A stretch of DNA of 64,000 bases from Enterobacteriaceae bacterium 4M9. Its GTDB lineage: Bacteria; Pseudomonadota; Gammaproteobacteria; Enterobacterales; Enterobacteriaceae. How positions within the stretch are numbered: the stretch's first letter is position 1; each line of letters opens with the position of its first letter. Location of the stretch: the NCBI GenBank assembly GCA_010092695.1, contig JAADJJ010000001.1, forward strand, positions 3,782,001-3,846,000. The letters run 5' to 3'. The position numbers and the translations under genes are program-made. This document shows positions 26,249-35,306 of the stretch, piece by piece. The notes under the pieces were generated by a model, which did no database searches, was not told where the DNA came from, and was given only the letters and a program-made list of their open reading frames with translations.

Positions 26249-29200
26249 AAATTTTGACGCTGCGTCTGAAAAACCTGAACTCGCTGCGCGGTGAGTGGAA
26301 AATCGACTTTACCGCCGAGCCATTTGCCAGTAACGGCCTGTTTGCCATTACCGGCCCAACCGGGGCGGGCAAAACCACCCTGCTGGATGCCACCTGCCTG
26401 GCGCTTTACCACAGCACACCGCGCCTGGGAGCCATTACCCAGTCACAAAACGATTTGATGACCCGCGACACAGCCGAGTGCCTGGCCGAGGTGGAGTTTG
26501 AGGTCAAAGGCGTGGCCTATCGCGCATTCTGGAGCCAGAACCGCGCCCGCAACCAGCCGGACGGTAATTTGCAGGCACCGCGCGTGGAACTGGCGCGGGT
26601 GAGTGATGGCAAAATCCTGGCCGATAAAGTCAAAGATAAACTCGACAAACTCACCGAACTGAGCGGTCTTGATTACGACCGCTTTACCAAATCCATGCTG
26701 CTGTCCCAGGGCCAGTTTGCCGCCTTCCTCAATGCTAAAGCCAACGAGCGCGCCGAGTTACTTGAAGAACTGACCGGCACCGAAATCTACGGCCGGCTGT
26801 CGGCCAGCGTGTTTGAACGCCACAAGACTGAACGCGTGGCACTGGAACAGCTTGAAACCCAGGCCGCAGGTGTCACGTTGTTAAGCGCACAGCAGAAGCA
26901 GCAACTGACAGAAAGTTTGCAAACGCTCACTGATGAAGAGCAGCGCGAACTGGCACAGCAAAAAACGCTTCAGGCGCAGCAGCAGTGGCTAAGCCGCCGC
27001 CAGCAGTTGCTCGCCCATCAGCACGACATCGCTCAGGCTCACCGCAGTGCCGCTTACGCACTGGAACAGGCTGCACCCGATCTCTCCCGGCTGGCGCTGG
27101 CGCGCCCGGCTGCCATACTCCAGCCTGACTGGCGCCAGCGCCAGGAGCAGGAGGCAAACCTTAACCACACACTCAAAACCCACAGTGAAGTCAGCGCTCG
27201 CTTACATCAGCAACGCCAGCAGCGCCGCCGGATACGCCTGAGCGCCATCACTCAGCGCAGCGAGCTTGAGCGTGAACAATCCACGCTTAATCAGTGGCTG
27301 AATGACAACGCCGCCATCGCCGCCTGGAGCAGCGAACTGGCAGGCTGGCGTGCGACCTTCGCCCAGCGCCAGCGGGACGGACAACGGCTTACCCAGCTTG
27401 AGCAGGACATCCGCACACTAAACGACAAGCTGACCGCACTCCCCACTCCTGAACTGGCTATCGCGCCAGAGAAAGTCAGTGAGCATTTACAACGCCTGAC
27501 TGACGCCCGTCCGGCGCGCCGCCAGTTAGCCGTGCTGCATGCCCGCTTTGCCCCGCTCGCCCTGCGTCGCAACACGCTCACGCAGGAGTTGGGCGCGATG
27601 ACAGAACAGATTGCCGCCCAGGAAAAGGCGCTCAATGAGAAGCGTGAGGCCTGGGCGCAGAAAAACCAGCAGGCGCTGGACGTGAAGAAAATCTGCGAAC
27701 TGGAAGACACCATTGTGCGCTTGCACGACGAGCGCGCACGTTTGCAGCCGGATACACCCTGCCCGCTATGCGGCTCCACTGTGCACCCGGCGGTGGAACA
27801 GTATCAGGCCATTGAAACCAGCCAGAATAAGCAGCGACAGGCGCAGCTTGAGCAGGAAAGAGAGCAGCTTAAAGAACAGGGCGCGGCGCTGAAGGGCCAG
27901 CTTGGTGCGTGGCTTGAGCGCAAAAACCAACTCGAAAAAGACCTCACTTCGCTTAACGACGAGCAGCAGCACTGGCAGGCGCAGTGGCAGCAAAACTGCA
28001 CCGCGCTGAACGCCGCGCTCACGCCTGAGCAGGACATTAGCGCCTGGCTTGATACCCAGGAGCAACAGGAGCAGCAACTCCTTGCCTTTGCGCAGCGACA
28101 GCAGCTGGAAACGCAGCGTCTGGCGGCACAAAAGCAGCAACAAACCCTACAGGCAGAACTGGACGAGCAGCAGCGCGAGCGCGAGCAGGCACTCACGCCG
28201 CTGGGTTTGTGCTGGCCGCCAGTCGCAGAAGAAGCACACTGGCTTGCCGAGCGCGAAAATCAGGTACAGCACTGGCAGCGTGAACAGGAGCGCAGCCGGT
28301 CGCTGAGCGAGTCAGTTGCTCGCCTCCAGCAACTGCTTGATGCGTTACCGGATGAAGCAGGCGAAGACGAAGACGACACGCCACCTGCCTCCCTCGACGG
28401 CTGGCAGCAGGTGCAGGAAGCCTGCGTTTCGCTGGCGGGTCAGTTGACAAGTCTGGATACCCAGGTGACCCTGGCGCGCCAGCAGCTTGCCAGCGCGCAA
28501 ACACGTTTTAACCAGGCGCTGGCGGCAAGCCCGTTTGCTGATGAAACCGCGTTTCTTGCCGCCCGGCTTGATGACGCAACCCTCCAGGCACTTGAGTTAC
28601 GTAAACAGCAGCTTGAGCGCGCCCTGCAACAGCAGCAAACCCGTCAGGAAGAAGCCGATAATGCCCAGCGTGAGCACGACAAGCTACGCCCACAAACGCT
28701 TGCCGATGACGTTACACCCACAGCGCTGGAAGAAACGCTCAACGCCATCAACCAGCGGCTGCGCGACAACACCACGCGCCAGGGCGAAATTAACCAGCAG
28801 CTGCGCCACGACGCTGAAAATGCCCAACGCCAACAAGGAATTCAGGCTGATATTGAGCGCTGCCGCCAGACGCTTGAGGAATGGAGCCACCTCAACCACC
28901 TGATTGGCTCAAAAGAAGGCGATAAATTCCGCCGCTTTGCCCAGGGGCTGACGCTGGACAACCTGGTGTGGCTTGCCAACAACCAGCTTAACCGGCTACA
29001 CGGGCGCTATCTGCTCAGGCGTAAGGCCAGTGAATCACTGGAACTGGAAGTGGTGGATACCTGGCAGGCGGACGCGGTGCGCGATACCCGCACGCTGTCG
29101 GGTGGCGAAAGTTTTCTGGTAAGCCTGGCGCTGGCGCTGGCGCTCTCTGACCTGGTGAGTCACAAAACCCGCATCGAATCGCTGTTTCTGGATGAAGGCT

Positions 29201-29388
29201 TCGGCACGCTGGATGCCCAGACGCTGGATATCGCGCTCGATGCGCTCGATGCGCTAAACGCCAGCGGCAAAACCATTGGCGTTATCAGCCATGTTGAGGC
29301 GATGAAAGAGCGGATCCCGGTGCAGATTAAGGTGAGAAAGGTAAACGGGCTGGGCTTTAGCAAGCTCGATAAGACGTTTGCTGTGTAA
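26245..29388 (+). CDS. sbcC: SbcCD exonuclease subunit C
   Basis: The 1047-residue SMC-like ATPase (Rad50 homologue) has Walker A TGPTGAGKTT near residue 35 and two very long Gln-rich coiled coils (about 180-490 and 540-900). These flank a zinc hook CPLC at about residue 507. The C-terminus has the ABC signature LSGGESF and Walker B SLFLDEGFGTLD. The start codon is GTG and overlaps the sbcD stop by four bases, suggesting coupled translation. Confidence 0.97.
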   Translation: MKILTLRLKNLNSLRGEWKIDFTAEPFASNGLFAITGPTGAGKTTLLDATCLALYHSTPRLGAITQSQNDLMTRDTAECLAEVEFEVKGVAYRAFWSQNRARNQPDGNLQAPRVELARVSDGKILADKVKDKLDKLTELSGLDYDRFTKSMLLSQGQFAAFLNAKANERAELLEELTGTEIYGRLSASVFERHKTERVALEQLETQAAGVTLLSAQQKQQLTESLQTLTDEEQRELAQQKTLQAQQQWLSRRQQLLAHQHDIAQAHRSAAYALEQAAPDLSRLALARPAAILQPDWRQRQEQEANLNHTLKTHSEVSARLHQQRQQRRRIRLSAITQRSELEREQSTLNQWLNDNAAIAAWSSELAGWRATFAQRQRDGQRLTQLEQDIRTLNDKLTALPTPELAIAPEKVSEHLQRLTDARPARRQLAVLHARFAPLALRRNTLTQELGAMTEQIAAQEKALNEKREAWAQKNQQALDVKKICELEDTIVRLHDERARLQPDTPCPLCGSTVHPAVEQYQAIETSQNKQRQAQLEQEREQLKEQGAALKGQLGAWLERKNQLEKDLTSLNDEQQHWQAQWQQNCTALNAALTPEQDISAWLDTQEQQEQQLLAFAQRQQLETQRLAAQKQQQTLQAELDEQQREREQALTPLGLCWPPVAEEAHWLAERENQVQHWQREQERSRSLSESVARLQQLLDALPDEAGEDEDDTPPASLDGWQQVQEACVSLAGQLTSLDTQVTLARQQLASAQTRFNQALAASPFADETAFLAARLDDATLQALELRKQQLERALQQQQTRQEEADNAQREHDKLRPQTLADDVTPTALEETLNAINQRLRDNTTRQGEINQQLRHDAENAQRQQGIQADIERCRQTLEEWSHLNHLIGSKEGDKFRRFAQGLTLDNLVWLANNQLNRLHGRYLLRRKASESLELEVVDTWQADAVRDTRTLSGGESFLVSLALALALSDLVSHKTRIESLFLDEGFGTLDAQTLDIALDALDALNASGKTIGVISHVEAMKERIPVQIKVRKVNGLGFSKLDKTFAV

Positions 29389-29394
29389 AGACAG

Positions 29395-29427
29395 CGGCGG
29401 CATGTTCAAAGCGTGCCGCCGGTTTTT
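29395..29427 (+). terminator. Terminator after sbcC
   Basis: The stem CGGCGGCA / TGCCGCCG with an 11-base loop is followed by GTTTTT, just after the sbcC stop codon. Confidence 0.8.
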
Positions 29428-29436
29428 AACTACGTT

Positions 29437-29508
29437 ATTCTTCAAAGACCTGCGTTAACGCCGTCAGTCCCAATTCTTCGCAGACCTGCGTAAACACCGT
29501 CAGTCCCA
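29437..29508. repeat. 36-base tandem duplication at the end of the Imm51-like gene
   Basis: Two adjacent 36-base units (29437-29472 and 29473-29508) differ at only a few positions. Both contain GACCTGCGT and CCGTCAGTCCCA. The second unit includes the last codons and stop of the minus-strand Imm51-like gene, so the end of the gene (Trp-Asp-stop) has been copied once downstream. Confidence 0.8.
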
Positions 29509-29859
29509 CGCAATGCAGTCACACTCTTCGCGCACAATGCGCAGCGTTTCGTCTTCATTCTCCACCAGTTCGCGGATAATGGCGACAAAACGCTCTGCCT
29601 GTGCCTCATACTCTTTATTAAAATAAGCCACGTACGAACCGGCTTCAGGATCGGAATCCTGCATGGCGCTAAGTACCTCCGGCGCGCGGCTGGCAAGGTA
29701 GTAATTGAAAAACGCATCCCAGTTATAGCCGTTCATGTAGGCCTCATCACAGATGGCATTCATCTTCTTGCCAAGGGCAAACGGCTTGTCATTTTCATTG
29801 AAAAACCAGACCCAGAGTACGTCATCATCATCTTCATTCACGCTAATATAGTCACTCAC
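29500..29859 (-). CDS. Imm51-like immunity family protein (orphan)
   Basis: The 119-residue acidic protein starts at GTG 29859, preceded by AGGTGG. Its pattern resembles the Imm51 immunity-protein family: NGYNWDAFFNYYL, DPEAGSYVAY, a helix with ERFVAIIRELVENED, and a final CDCIAWD. Imm51 proteins neutralise cognate polymorphic toxins in the cytoplasm. No toxin, Rhs or contact-dependent inhibition gene is visible nearby, so it appears to be an orphan immunity gene. It occupies the place of E. coli araJ between sbcC and mak. The family call is from motif memory, not a search. Confidence 0.6.
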   Translation of the reverse strand: MSDYISVNEDDDDVLWVWFFNENDKPFALGKKMNAICDEAYMNGYNWDAFFNYYLASRAPEVLSAMQDSDPEAGSYVAYFNKEYEAQAERFVAIIRELVENEDETLRIVREECDCIAWD

Positions 29860-29911
29860 AGCCCACCTCTCCCTGTTGTATGAATTATTTCGTTCCTGAT
29901 ACGTCTGCCGT

Positions 29912-30820
29912 TCAGGCCATCGGCCACAGCCAGGCCGCACCGCGTACGCCGCTGGAATCACCGTGCTGCGCCTGGCGAATCGGCGTTTCGAATTCGCCAC
30001 CAAACACCAATTGCCTGACAAGGTCCGGCAGGGTGCGATACAGCCTTTGCACATTACTCATCCCACCGCCGAGCACTATCACGTCCGGGTCGAGAATGTT
30101 CACCACATGCGCCAGCGACTTTGCCAGCCGCTGCTCGTAGCGCGCCAGCGCCTGCTCTGCCACGCGGTCACCCTGTTCACTCAGGCGGATAATCTCTGCT
30201 CCGGCAAACCGACTGCCGCTCAGGCGATGATAGTCGGTCGCAAAACCAGTGCCGGAGATAAACGTTTCAATGCAACCCTGCTTGCCGCAGTAGCATGGCA
30301 CTTCAGCGCGATAGCGCAGCTCATCTTCGTCCATCCAGGGGAGCGGATTGTGGCCCCACTCGCCCGCACTACCGTTGCCGCCCGCGTGGCAGCGTCCCTC
30401 TATCGCCACCCCCGCGCCGCAGCCGGTGCCGATGATGACCGCAAATACCGTCTTCGCACCTGCCGCTGCGCCATCCACCGCTTCAGAAACCGCCAGGCAG
30501 TTGGCATCGTTTGCCAGTCGCACATCGCGCTTAAGACGCGCGGCCAAATCCTTATCCAGCGGCTGGCCGTTAAGCCAGGTGGAATTGGCGTTTTTCACCA
30601 CGCCGGTTAACGGCGAAATCGCCCCCGGAATACCCACGCCGACGCTGCCCTGCTGACCAGTCGCCGCTTCGGCCATCGCTACCAGTTGCGCGATGGTATC
30701 GAGGGTTTGTGGATAATCATCACGCGGCGTCGGCAGGCGATGGCGATAAAGCTGCTCTCCACTGTCTGCCAGCGCAATGACTTCTGTTTTGGTGCCGCCT
30801 AAGTCGATGCCAATACGCAC
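29912..30820 (-). CDS. mak: Fructokinase Mak (ROK family)
   Basis: The 302-residue sugar kinase phosphorylates fructose (mannofructokinase). It has the ROK pattern: ATP-binding GIDLGGTKTE at the N-terminus, GIPGAISP, NDANCLA, IIGTGCGAG, and the zinc-binding segment GHNPLPWMDE with CYCGKQGCIE. The start is GTG at 30820 (VRIGIDLGG), preceded by GAGG and matching E. coli Mak. An ATG 30 codons upstream is less likely because it lies in the divergent promoter region shared with rdgC. Confidence 0.94.
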   Translation of the reverse strand: MRIGIDLGGTKTEVIALADSGEQLYRHRLPTPRDDYPQTLDTIAQLVAMAEAATGQQGSVGVGIPGAISPLTGVVKNANSTWLNGQPLDKDLAARLKRDVRLANDANCLAVSEAVDGAAAGAKTVFAVIIGTGCGAGVAIEGRCHAGGNGSAGEWGHNPLPWMDEDELRYRAEVPCYCGKQGCIETFISGTGFATDYHRLSGSRFAGAEIIRLSEQGDRVAEQALARYEQRLAKSLAHVVNILDPDVIVLGGGMSNVQRLYRTLPDLVRQLVFGGEFETPIRQAQHGDSSGVRGAAWLWPMA

Positions 30821-30943
30821 AAAAAAGACCTCAGTGTCTGAATAAGTCCCCAGAGAGTAGAGCGCGTAAACCGGAAAGGCAATGAAACCCGCGGGCCGAT
30901 TCGTTATCATGCGCGCTGCGTTCGACTTACAAGGTTACCTCTC

Positions 30944-31855
30944 ATGCTGTGGTTCAAAAATGTAATGGTTTACCGTCTCAGCCGCGACATCTCGCTGCAA
31001 CAGGACGAAATGGAAAAACAGCTCGCGCTTTACGGCTTTACGCCCTGCGGTAGCCAGGACATGGCGAAAACCGGCTGGGTGCCGCCAATGGGCTCGCAAA
31101 GCGATGCGTTAACCCACGCAGTGAATGGCCAGATTCTGATTTGCGCACGTAAAGAAGAGAAAATGCTGCCCTCTTCGGTGATTAAGCAGCAGCTTGACGC
31201 CAAAATTCGCAAACTCGAGAACGAGCAGGCGCGTAAGCTGAAGAAGACTGAAAAGGATTCACTTAAAGACGAAGTGCTACACGACCTGCTGCCGCGCGCC
31301 TTCAGCCGCTTCAGCCAAACCCTGATGTGGATAGACAGCGTCAACGGCCTGATTATTATCGACTGTGCCAGCGCCAAAAAGGCCGAGGACACGCTGGCGT
31401 TGCTGCGTAAGAGCCTGGGTTCGCTGCCGGTAGTGCCGCTCGCGATGGAAAATCCCATTGAGCTCACGCTCACTGAATGGGTACGTTCCGGCAATGTGCC
31501 TCAGGGCTATCAACTGCTCGACGAAGCCGAACTGAAAGCCATTCTCGAAGACGGTGGCGTTATTCGCGCGAAAAAGCAGGAGCTGGTGAGCGATGAAATC
31601 GCGGTACACATTGAAGCCGGTAAGGTAGTGACCAAGCTTGCGCTTGACTGGCAGCAGCGCATTCAGTTCCTGGTCTGCGACGACGGTTCGCTTAAGCGTC
31701 TGAAATTCAGCGATGAACTGCGCGATCAGAACGATGATATCGACCGGGAAGATGTCGCCCAGCGTTTTGACGCCGATTTCACGCTGATGACCGGCGAACT
31801 ATCTGCGCTTATCGAAAGCCTGATTGCGGGCCTCGGCGGTGAAGCCCAGCGCTAA
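30944..31855 (+). CDS. rdgC: Recombination-associated protein RdgC
   Basis: The 303-residue nucleoid-associated protein forms a ring-shaped dimer around DNA and modulates RecA activity. The N-terminus MLWFKNVMVYRLSRD and the central Lys/Glu-rich helix (about residues 88-110) match the family. It is divergent from mak, as in E. coli, with AAGG before the ATG. Confidence 0.96.
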   Translation: MLWFKNVMVYRLSRDISLQQDEMEKQLALYGFTPCGSQDMAKTGWVPPMGSQSDALTHAVNGQILICARKEEKMLPSSVIKQQLDAKIRKLENEQARKLKKTEKDSLKDEVLHDLLPRAFSRFSQTLMWIDSVNGLIIIDCASAKKAEDTLALLRKSLGSLPVVPLAMENPIELTLTEWVRSGNVPQGYQLLDEAELKAILEDGGVIRAKKQELVSDEIAVHIEAGKVVTKLALDWQQRIQFLVCDDGSLKRLKFSDELRDQNDDIDREDVAQRFDADFTLMTGELSALIESLIAGLGGEAQR

Positions 31856-31887
31856 AACGCGCTCCACCGGGTTACACCCTGTGCAGG

Positions 31888-31930
31888 TAAAAAGGCCAGC
31901 CCGTTGCAACACGCGCTGGCCTTTTTTTAT
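31888..31930. terminator. Shared terminator of rdgC and the decarboxylase operon
   Basis: The stem AAAGGCCAGC / GCTGGCCTTT with a GC-rich loop has A-rich and T-rich flanks on opposite sides, so it should stop transcription from both directions. The TAA of the minus-strand subunit D gene lies in its T-run. Confidence 0.85.
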
Positions 31931-32157
31931 TGCGCAGCCAGTAGCGGCGGCACAGTCGGCACCTGCGGCGCGTTATCAATATCCTGCTGCGTCATACGAA
32001 ACGCCTCGGGATAATGTTCAGGGCTGGTACGACGCAGCGGTTCAGTGTTACGCCAGGTGTAGAGACAACGCTGGCACTGGTAGACCGTCCAGACGCCTGC
32101 AACTGGCGACTGCGCCATCACCTCAATGTGCTCATCGGTACAACGTGGGCAAATCAT
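31927..32157 (-). CDS. Hydroxyarylic acid decarboxylase subunit D
   Basis: The 76-residue protein has paired zinc-type cysteines CPRC and CQRC (MICPRCTDEHIEV, then VYQCQRCLYTWR), followed by RNTEPLRRTSPEHYPEAFR. This matches the small D subunit (VdcD/EcdD/KpdD/YclD) of non-oxidative hydroxyarylic acid decarboxylases. Its exact role is uncertain; it accompanies the B and C subunits in operons of this type. AAGGAG precedes the ATG. It is the last gene of the operon. Confidence 0.85.
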   Translation of the reverse strand: MICPRCTDEHIEVMAQSPVAGVWTVYQCQRCLYTWRNTEPLRRTSPEHYPEAFRMTQQDIDNAPQVPTVPPLLAAQ

Positions 32158-32169
32158 ATCTCGCTCCTT

Positions 32170-33597
32170 TTATTTGCGGTTGGCCAGCATGGCGGTGAGT
32201 TTTTCTATCCACTGTTGGGTTTCCGGCAGGTCTTTCACCGGCTGGCTATAGTGCCCCCGCAGATCCGGCGCAACCGGCGTGGTGGCATCAATAATCAACT
32301 TGTCGGTAATGCCCGCAGGACTGGAACCCGGATCGAGCTCCAGCACCGACATGTTCGACAACTGCACCAGATCGCCTGCCGGATTGACCTTGGATGACAA
32401 CGCCCACATCACCTGCGGCAGATTGAACGGATCCACATCCTCATCAACCATAATCACCATCTTCACATAGCCCAGGCCGTGCGGTGTGGTCATGGCACGC
32501 AGCCCAACTGCACGGGCAAAGCCGCCGTAGCGTTTTTTGGTGGAGATAATGGCCAACAGGCCGTGGGTGTACATGGCGTTCACCGCCTGCACTTCCGGAA
32601 ATTCAGCCTTAAGCTGTTGGTAAAGCGGCACGCAGGTTGCCGGGCCCATCAGATAATCAATCTCTGTCCATGGCATACCGAGGTACAGCGATTCAAAGAT
32701 AGGTTTGCTGCGATAAGACACTTTATCGATGCGTACCACGGTCATATTGCGCCCACCGGAATAGTGGCCGGTAAATTCACCAAACGGCCCTTCTATTTCG
32801 CGCTTGCGCCCTTCGATAACCCCCTCGATTATCACTTCCGATCCCCATGGCACGTCAAAGCCGGTGAGCGGCGCAGTTGCTATCGGGTACGGGCTACCGC
32901 GCAGCGCACCCGCCATTTCGTATTCTGACTGGTCGTATTTGAGCGGCGTCGCGCCCATTAGCGTGATAATAGGATCGTTGCCCAGCGTGATGGCGACCGG
33001 CAGGTCTTCACCGCGCTCCTCCGCTTTGTGCAGATGCAGTGCAATATCGTGCATTGGCACCGGTTGCAGGCCGAGCTTGCGTTTGCCTTTCACCTCCATG
33101 CGGTAGATACCAACGTTCTGCTTACCAAAGTTTTCCGGGTCGAGCGGATCGCGTGAAACGACGCAGGCTTTATCAAGGTAGAAACCTCCGTCGCCGTCGT
33201 TAAGCCGAAACAGCGGCAGAATATCAAACAGGTTAATCTCATCGCCTTCTACGCTGTTTTGCGCCCACGGAGGGCTGGCACGACGCTCTGGCGACACAGG
33301 GAAAGCGTCCCAGCGGCGAATAAATTCATCAATCTGGCTTTTAACCGGTGTTCCCGGCGGCAAGCCAAGCGAAATAGCGTGGTTTTGCCAGGAGCCAATG
33401 GTGTTCATAACCACACGCGCATCGGTAAACCCCTCAATGTTGTCAAACCACAGCGCCGGTGCACCGTCGCCAATGCGCCCGGTGGCGTTAGCGGCGGCGG
33501 CAATATCCGGCTCGGCTTTTACCTGCTCGCTGATTTTAAGAAGCTGGCCCTGTTCATCCAGCGCCTGCAGAAAACTGCGTAAATCATCAAATGCCAT
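32170..33597 (-). CDS. Hydroxyarylic acid decarboxylase subunit C (UbiD family)
   Basis: The 475-residue UbiD-type decarboxylase is the catalytic subunit, dependent on prenylated FMN. It removes CO2 reversibly from 4-hydroxybenzoate, vanillate or related phenolic acids. It is very close to E. coli O157 EcdC and Klebsiella KpdC in length and sequence (MAFDDLRSFLQ start, GIYRMEVKGKRKLGLQP, EGPFGEFTGHYSGG with catalytic Glu residues). The frame is open 26 codons further upstream inside the UbiX-like gene; I chose ATG 33597. Substrate cannot be read from sequence alone. Confidence 0.9.
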   Translation of the reverse strand: MAFDDLRSFLQALDEQGQLLKISEQVKAEPDIAAAANATGRIGDGAPALWFDNIEGFTDARVVMNTIGSWQNHAISLGLPPGTPVKSQIDEFIRRWDAFPVSPERRASPPWAQNSVEGDEINLFDILPLFRLNDGDGGFYLDKACVVSRDPLDPENFGKQNVGIYRMEVKGKRKLGLQPVPMHDIALHLHKAEERGEDLPVAITLGNDPIITLMGATPLKYDQSEYEMAGALRGSPYPIATAPLTGFDVPWGSEVIIEGVIEGRKREIEGPFGEFTGHYSGGRNMTVVRIDKVSYRSKPIFESLYLGMPWTEIDYLMGPATCVPLYQQLKAEFPEVQAVNAMYTHGLLAIISTKKRYGGFARAVGLRAMTTPHGLGYVKMVIMVDEDVDPFNLPQVMWALSSKVNPAGDLVQLSNMSVLELDPGSSPAGITDKLIIDATTPVAPDLRGHYSQPVKDLPETQQWIEKLTAMLANRK

Positions 33598-34192
33598 TTT
33601 CGAACTCCTCCTGAAGCGGTTGTTCTGCGTGTTGAAGCCCCTGCCAGCGTCGGGCCAGGCGTGAATCGAGGCCAAACTGATCCAGCACGCGGCTGACTAT
33701 GTGGTGAGTAACATCATCGATAGTGCGCGGGTGGTTGTAATACGCAGGCATGGGCGGCACCATCGCCACGCCCATACGCGCCAGTGCCAGCATGTTTTCC
33801 AGATGAATTGCGCTGAGCGGCGTTTCGCGCGGCACCAGCACCAGCTTGCGGCCTTCTTTGAGTACCACGTCTGCGGCACGCCCCACCAATCCCTGCGCGT
33901 AACCGGCACGGATCCCGGCCAGCGTTTTCATGCTGCATGGAATAATCACCATGCCGTCAGTCTTAAACGATCCCGATGAGATGGCCGCCGCCTGATCCGC
34001 GGCGCTGTAATGCACATCCGCAAGTGCAGCAACATCTCTCGCCTGCCACGGCGTTTCCAGCTCAATCGTAGTTTTGGCCCACTTCGACATCACCAGATGC
34101 GTTTCCACCTGCGGCATGTCACGCAGCGCCTGTAATAACGCAACGCCGAGCGGTGCACCCGTGGCCCCGGTGATCCCCACAATGATTTTCAT
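33587..34192 (-). CDS. Hydroxyarylic acid decarboxylase subunit B (UbiX-like)
   Basis: The 201-residue flavin prenyltransferase makes the prenylated FMN cofactor for the UbiD-type subunit. Motifs are GITGATGAPLGVALL at the N-terminus, IIPCSMKTLAGIR in the middle and LVPRETPLSAIHLENML near residue 140. It corresponds to EcdB/KpdB/VdcB. It is the first gene of the B-C-D operon and overlaps the C gene by 11 bases. A palindromic operator candidate lies 16-31 bases before its start. Confidence 0.9.
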   Translation of the reverse strand: MKIIVGITGATGAPLGVALLQALRDMPQVETHLVMSKWAKTTIELETPWQARDVAALADVHYSAADQAAAISSGSFKTDGMVIIPCSMKTLAGIRAGYAQGLVGRAADVVLKEGRKLVLVPRETPLSAIHLENMLALARMGVAMVPPMPAYYNHPRTIDDVTHHIVSRVLDQFGLDSRLARRWQGLQHAEQPLQEEFENGI

Positions 34193-34778
34193 CGTTACCT
34201 CGCAAATTGTTCGTGTACGAACATTTATTTACGATGACACGGACACAGCCTGCTCGCAAGTGTTGGCAGCACGAAAAGCCAATATCCAGCACAGGGACAT
34301 TAGCCGTCGTTGAATTCTAAATTCATTGTAGTAAGACTGGTTTTGGCCCTGATAATCAGTCATTACGGGAACAAATATGCCTCGTCAGAGAATTGATGAA
34401 ACAATTGCGCCGAAAATACGTACCTGAACAGGACAAGAGATGAAGAAATCGAAACCTGGGTTAAAATAATGTCCGCTCGTTTCTTTATAAATGAAGCTTT
34501 TTATTTATAAGAACGAGAAGTTATTTTTACAGTACAATTAAAAATCGTTAACATGAGAGTGGAATAATCAAACAAAACGATCTTTTTATCGACAGAATAA
34601 TAGTTATTTACTGCGAATGCAGTGCAATATCATGCTGGCAATTTCTTTTTTATATCGCTCAAAAACCGACTTGTTAAGCCGTGGGCCATCTTCCGGCATC
34701 AAAAAAGTACACATATCTTAAATTCCTGGCAGCAGAGCGCTATGATAACGCGACTTTCTCAACCCGGGGGCCGTAATC
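34193..34778. other. Intergenic region between decarboxylase operon and MarR gene
   Basis: This 586-base divergent region is clearly more AT-rich than its surroundings from about 34310 onward. It holds the palindrome at 34208-34223 and probable promoters for both sides, including TATGAT near 34740 as a possible -10 of the marR gene. I see no coding sequence in it. Confidence 0.5.
34208..34223. promoter_or_regulatory. Candidate operator of the decarboxylase operon
   Basis: The palindrome TGTTCG-TGTA-CGAACA is placed between a possible -10 region and the start of the UbiX-like gene. This size and position suit repression by the divergent MarR-type regulator at 34779; the pairing is inference. 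Confidence 0.45.
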
Positions 34779-35186
34779 ATGCAGGTTAAAAATGAAGTAT
34801 TTCACCTTTTACGGCAGCTTTTTCAACAACATACATCACACTGGCAGCAAAGCTTACCGGATATTACCAAGCCGCAATACGCCGTAATGCGTTCTATTGC
34901 AGAGAACCCTGGCATCGAACAGGTCACACTGATTGACGTTGCCGTTAGTACTAAAGCGACGCTCGCCGAAATGCTCAGCCGAATGGAGCAGCGTGGCCTG
35001 GTCAGACGTGAATGCGATCCTTCAGACAAACGTCGTCGTTTTATCTGGCTCACAGAGGAAGGCCTGGCACTACTTCAAAGCGCCATTCCGCGAGCTATTG
35101 ACGTAGATAAGCAATTTCTCGATAGAATGACACCAGGGCAACAAGAACAAATCTCGTCCCTGATATTGAAAATGATGAATAAATGA
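34779..35186 (+). CDS. MarR-family regulator (phenolic acid type)
   Basis: The 135-residue protein has the MarR winged-helix pattern: a helix around TKPQYAVMRSI, recognition-helix region VSTKATLAEMLSRMEQRGLVRR, then the wing DPSDKRRRFIWLTEEG. It is divergent from the hydroxyarylic acid decarboxylase operon, where regulators of this family that sense phenolic acids are usual. It is a likely repressor of that operon. Confidence 0.85.
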   Translation: MQVKNEVFHLLRQLFQQHTSHWQQSLPDITKPQYAVMRSIAENPGIEQVTLIDVAVSTKATLAEMLSRMEQRGLVRRECDPSDKRRRFIWLTEEGLALLQSAIPRAIDVDKQFLDRMTPGQQEQISSLILKMMNK

Positions 35187-35306
35187 TCAAAATTGACTTT
35201 ATCTTTGCATAACTTGAATAATTCAGACTAATTTATTTTTTTATACACACACTTATAAAAATTTGTGTCCATAATTAGATAATTCTTATATCTGGAGGAC
35301 ACATGG

